Assembly (NCBI RefSeq): GCF_014773245.1
Contig: NZ_JACWMX010000001.1
Coordinates: 248,001 to 312,000, forward strand
Length of the DNA stretch: 64,000 bases
Reading direction: 5' to 3'
Origin: Mucilaginibacter glaciei
GTDB taxonomy: Bacteria > Bacteroidota > Bacteroidia > Sphingobacteriales > Sphingobacteriaceae
Every line of letters starts with the position of its first letter. Within the stretch, counting starts at the first letter, position 1. The translations under genes were made by a program, and so were the position numbers. The notes under the pieces are model-generated. The model saw only the letters and a program-made list of their open reading frames with translations, ran no database searches and was not told the DNA's origin. Shown piece by piece: positions 62,746 through 64,000 of this stretch.

Positions 62746-63243
62746 ATGCGCATCATCACCCTGAGTTACCGCAAAGTGATTGACTGTACTGCCGATAAGA
62801 CCTGGGATAAAATGTTTTTTAACGACTCGTACCTGGAGTTTAAAATGCAGGCCCAAAATTACACGCAAGGCACGCAGATTACCTCATACGCCGAATTAAT
62901 ACGAACCGACCCAAATGCTAACAAACTGGCCGGGATGATCACACCTGCCATTACCGGTTACATTCAACAATTGCAAAACGTCGTACCGGATATCCTGAAC
63001 AATTCGGGCAGGCGGTTTTTACGGTTTAACAGGTTTCAACTGGAGATTATCAACTCGGATATTTACCATAGAGCCAGGCACCAGATAGAATTAAACTTCT
63101 ACACTGAACCGCTGGTTTGGCATGACACAATTGGGAACTTTATGCTGGTGTCTGATTGCGACGCAGCAGGCGAAGAAGTGCGAACGAATTTATTTGAACT
63201 GCAGCCTTTTTTGAACATTTACACCATAAAACAGCAGCAATAA
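62746..63243 (+). CDS. hypothetical protein
   Basis: A 165-residue protein with no signal peptide or transmembrane helix. It is mixed alpha/beta: a strand-rich start RIITLSYRKVIDCTAD, a middle helical part ANKLAGMITPAITGYIQQLQ and a last region YHRARHQIELNFYTEP and ending HDTIGNFMLV. I do not recognise a family. It starts 11 bp after the intradiol-type gene (ATG 62746) and overlaps the pirin-like gene by one base (TAATG), so it is part of the same operon. Confidence 0.7.
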   Translation: MRIITLSYRKVIDCTADKTWDKMFFNDSYLEFKMQAQNYTQGTQITSYAELIRTDPNANKLAGMITPAITGYIQQLQNVVPDILNNSGRRFLRFNRFQLEIINSDIYHRARHQIELNFYTEPLVWHDTIGNFMLVSDCDAAGEEVRTNLFELQPFLNIYTIKQQQ

Positions 63244-63902
63244 TGGAAACGTTATCCCCGGGACAGATTTACCTGGCCGACCAGCGCGTGCTGGAAGAGA
63301 ACAACATTTACCGCCGATACAGGAGCTTTAATCAGGATCGCGCTGCTTTTGGGTATCTGTTTGTGTTTAACGACGACCTGTTAGCCGCGGGTAAATCTGT
63401 AACGTTAACTATTGAGGAGGATTGCTATTTTGTGGTAATCCCGGTAACGGGCGAGGTACTGGTTGATGGTATCAATATCGACGTTGGCGAGGTAGTGGTA
63501 AGATTTGCCCGCATAGGGCAAATAATTGAGTTAAGAAACCCATACGATACCGATTGGATAAACTTTTTATACCTGCAAATTAAGGCTGACCATATGCCGG
63601 AGCAAGTAAATTATCAATTCCGTTTCGACCTCGAAACCAGCCCAGATAAACTGATTGACATCACATGTAGCACTTTACCATTTGCTTTACAGATAGGCAT
63701 GTTTGCCGGGCGAAATGAAGCGTTGTACCAGATTAAAGAAAATTTTACCTTGCTTTATGCCTTTGTAATTGCCGGCGCTTTTGAGTTGCAGGGTCGCTTG
63801 CTACACGAGCGCGATGGCTTGGCTTTATGGGGTTTAACCGAGGCCGACCTTGAAGCCTTGAGTAATAACGCCGTAGTGTTATTGCTTGAAATGGAGGCTT
63901 AA
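63243..63902 (+). CDS. pirin C-terminal-like (quercetinase-type cupin) protein
   Basis: A 219-residue protein made of cupin strands. It begins MSPG-like (METLSPGQIYLADQR) and ends with a pirin C-terminal block: ...AFELQGRLLHERDGLALWG and ALSNNAVVLLLEME. The metal-binding His cluster of the usual pirin N-terminal cupin (HPHxxxxT) is absent, so it is a half-size or diverged pirin. Its role is unknown. Overlaps the preceding stop by one base. Confidence 0.8.
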   Translation: METLSPGQIYLADQRVLEENNIYRRYRSFNQDRAAFGYLFVFNDDLLAAGKSVTLTIEEDCYFVVIPVTGEVLVDGINIDVGEVVVRFARIGQIIELRNPYDTDWINFLYLQIKADHMPEQVNYQFRFDLETSPDKLIDITCSTLPFALQIGMFAGRNEALYQIKENFTLLYAFVIAGAFELQGRLLHERDGLALWGLTEADLEALSNNAVVLLLEMEA

Positions 63903-63919
63903 AACAATTCGTAATTAGC

Positions 63920-63944
63920 AAAAATCACTGCTGATTTTTATTTT
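63920..63944 (+). terminator. weak terminator candidate
   Basis: AAAAATCA pairs with TGATTTTT across CTGC (63920-63939), followed by ATTTTTGG. AT-rich and only moderately stable, but placed 18 bp after the pirin-like stop. Confidence 0.4.
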
Positions 63945-64000
63945 TGGCATTAAACCATTCGGTTTACGCTTGCTCTAATTAAAGCTAAACCGAATTACTT

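Overview
This 64 kb window looks like chromosome of a Bacteroidota bacterium of the Sphingobacteriaceae, most like Mucilaginibacter or Pedobacter (inference from gene content; no 16S rRNA is present). Supporting signs are TAnnTTTG -7 promoter boxes with weak ribosome binding sites, Bacteroidota-type families (DUF5686, DUF4833, DUF6702, DUF4412-like), sphingolipid genes, a futalosine-route menaquinone enzyme, and many small lipoproteins. No tRNA, rRNA, CRISPR array, transposase or phage gene was seen.

Layout. 0-2.6 kb: the 3' part of a Crp/Fnr regulator, then an MhqO-like dioxygenase and MhqD-like hydrolase operon and a small GNAT protein. 2.6-6.9 kb: a minus-strand pair of a DisA_N-fold (diadenylate-cyclase-like) protein and a large GAF protein, then a PAP2 phosphatase. 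7-11.2 kb: an HD phosphohydrolase fused to a Pycsar-effector-type membrane domain, followed by polyphosphate kinase and an SdiA-regulated-like lipoprotein. 11.2-20.5 kb: sugar transferase, DUF6702/HupE/M1 peptidase group, MBL hydrolase, TruC, FabF, DUF1456, CAP and TPR proteins.

20.7-30.8 kb is a minus-strand lipid island: IPC-synthase-like PAP2 protein, fatty acid hydroxylase, DUF4833, CDP-alcohol phosphatidyltransferase, DUF5686 outer-membrane protein, GtrA, myo-inositol-phosphate synthase, a GNAT-fold protein and serine palmitoyltransferase. Together these could make hydroxylated inositol phosphorylceramide. 31-38 kb: a TolC/adaptor/RND efflux operon and an outer-membrane barrel. 38-51.5 kb: aminotransferase, CDF transporter, Nudix, BioA, a ferritin-like protein, ComEC, MerR, a P-loop protein, a 0.55 kb tandem palindromic repeat array, AlaRS and MqnC.

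51.6-64 kb: a ModF-like double ABC ATPase, small stress-type proteins, three tandem paralogous small lipoproteins, an ECF sigma factor followed by a membrane-anchored trypsin-like protease with an anti-sigma-like N-terminus, an S41 peptidase, pdxH-nuoC-nuoD, YqgE, an intradiol-dioxygenase-like lipoprotein, an unrecognised protein and a pirin-like half protein.

The most interesting points are the cyclic-dinucleotide-like DAC/GAF pair, the HD-Pycsar effector fusion in a polyphosphate operon, the compact sphingo-inositol lipid locus, the sigma/anti-sigma-protease module, the di-iron-type protein coupled to bioA, and several families of interspersed palindromic repeats that sit at gene ends.
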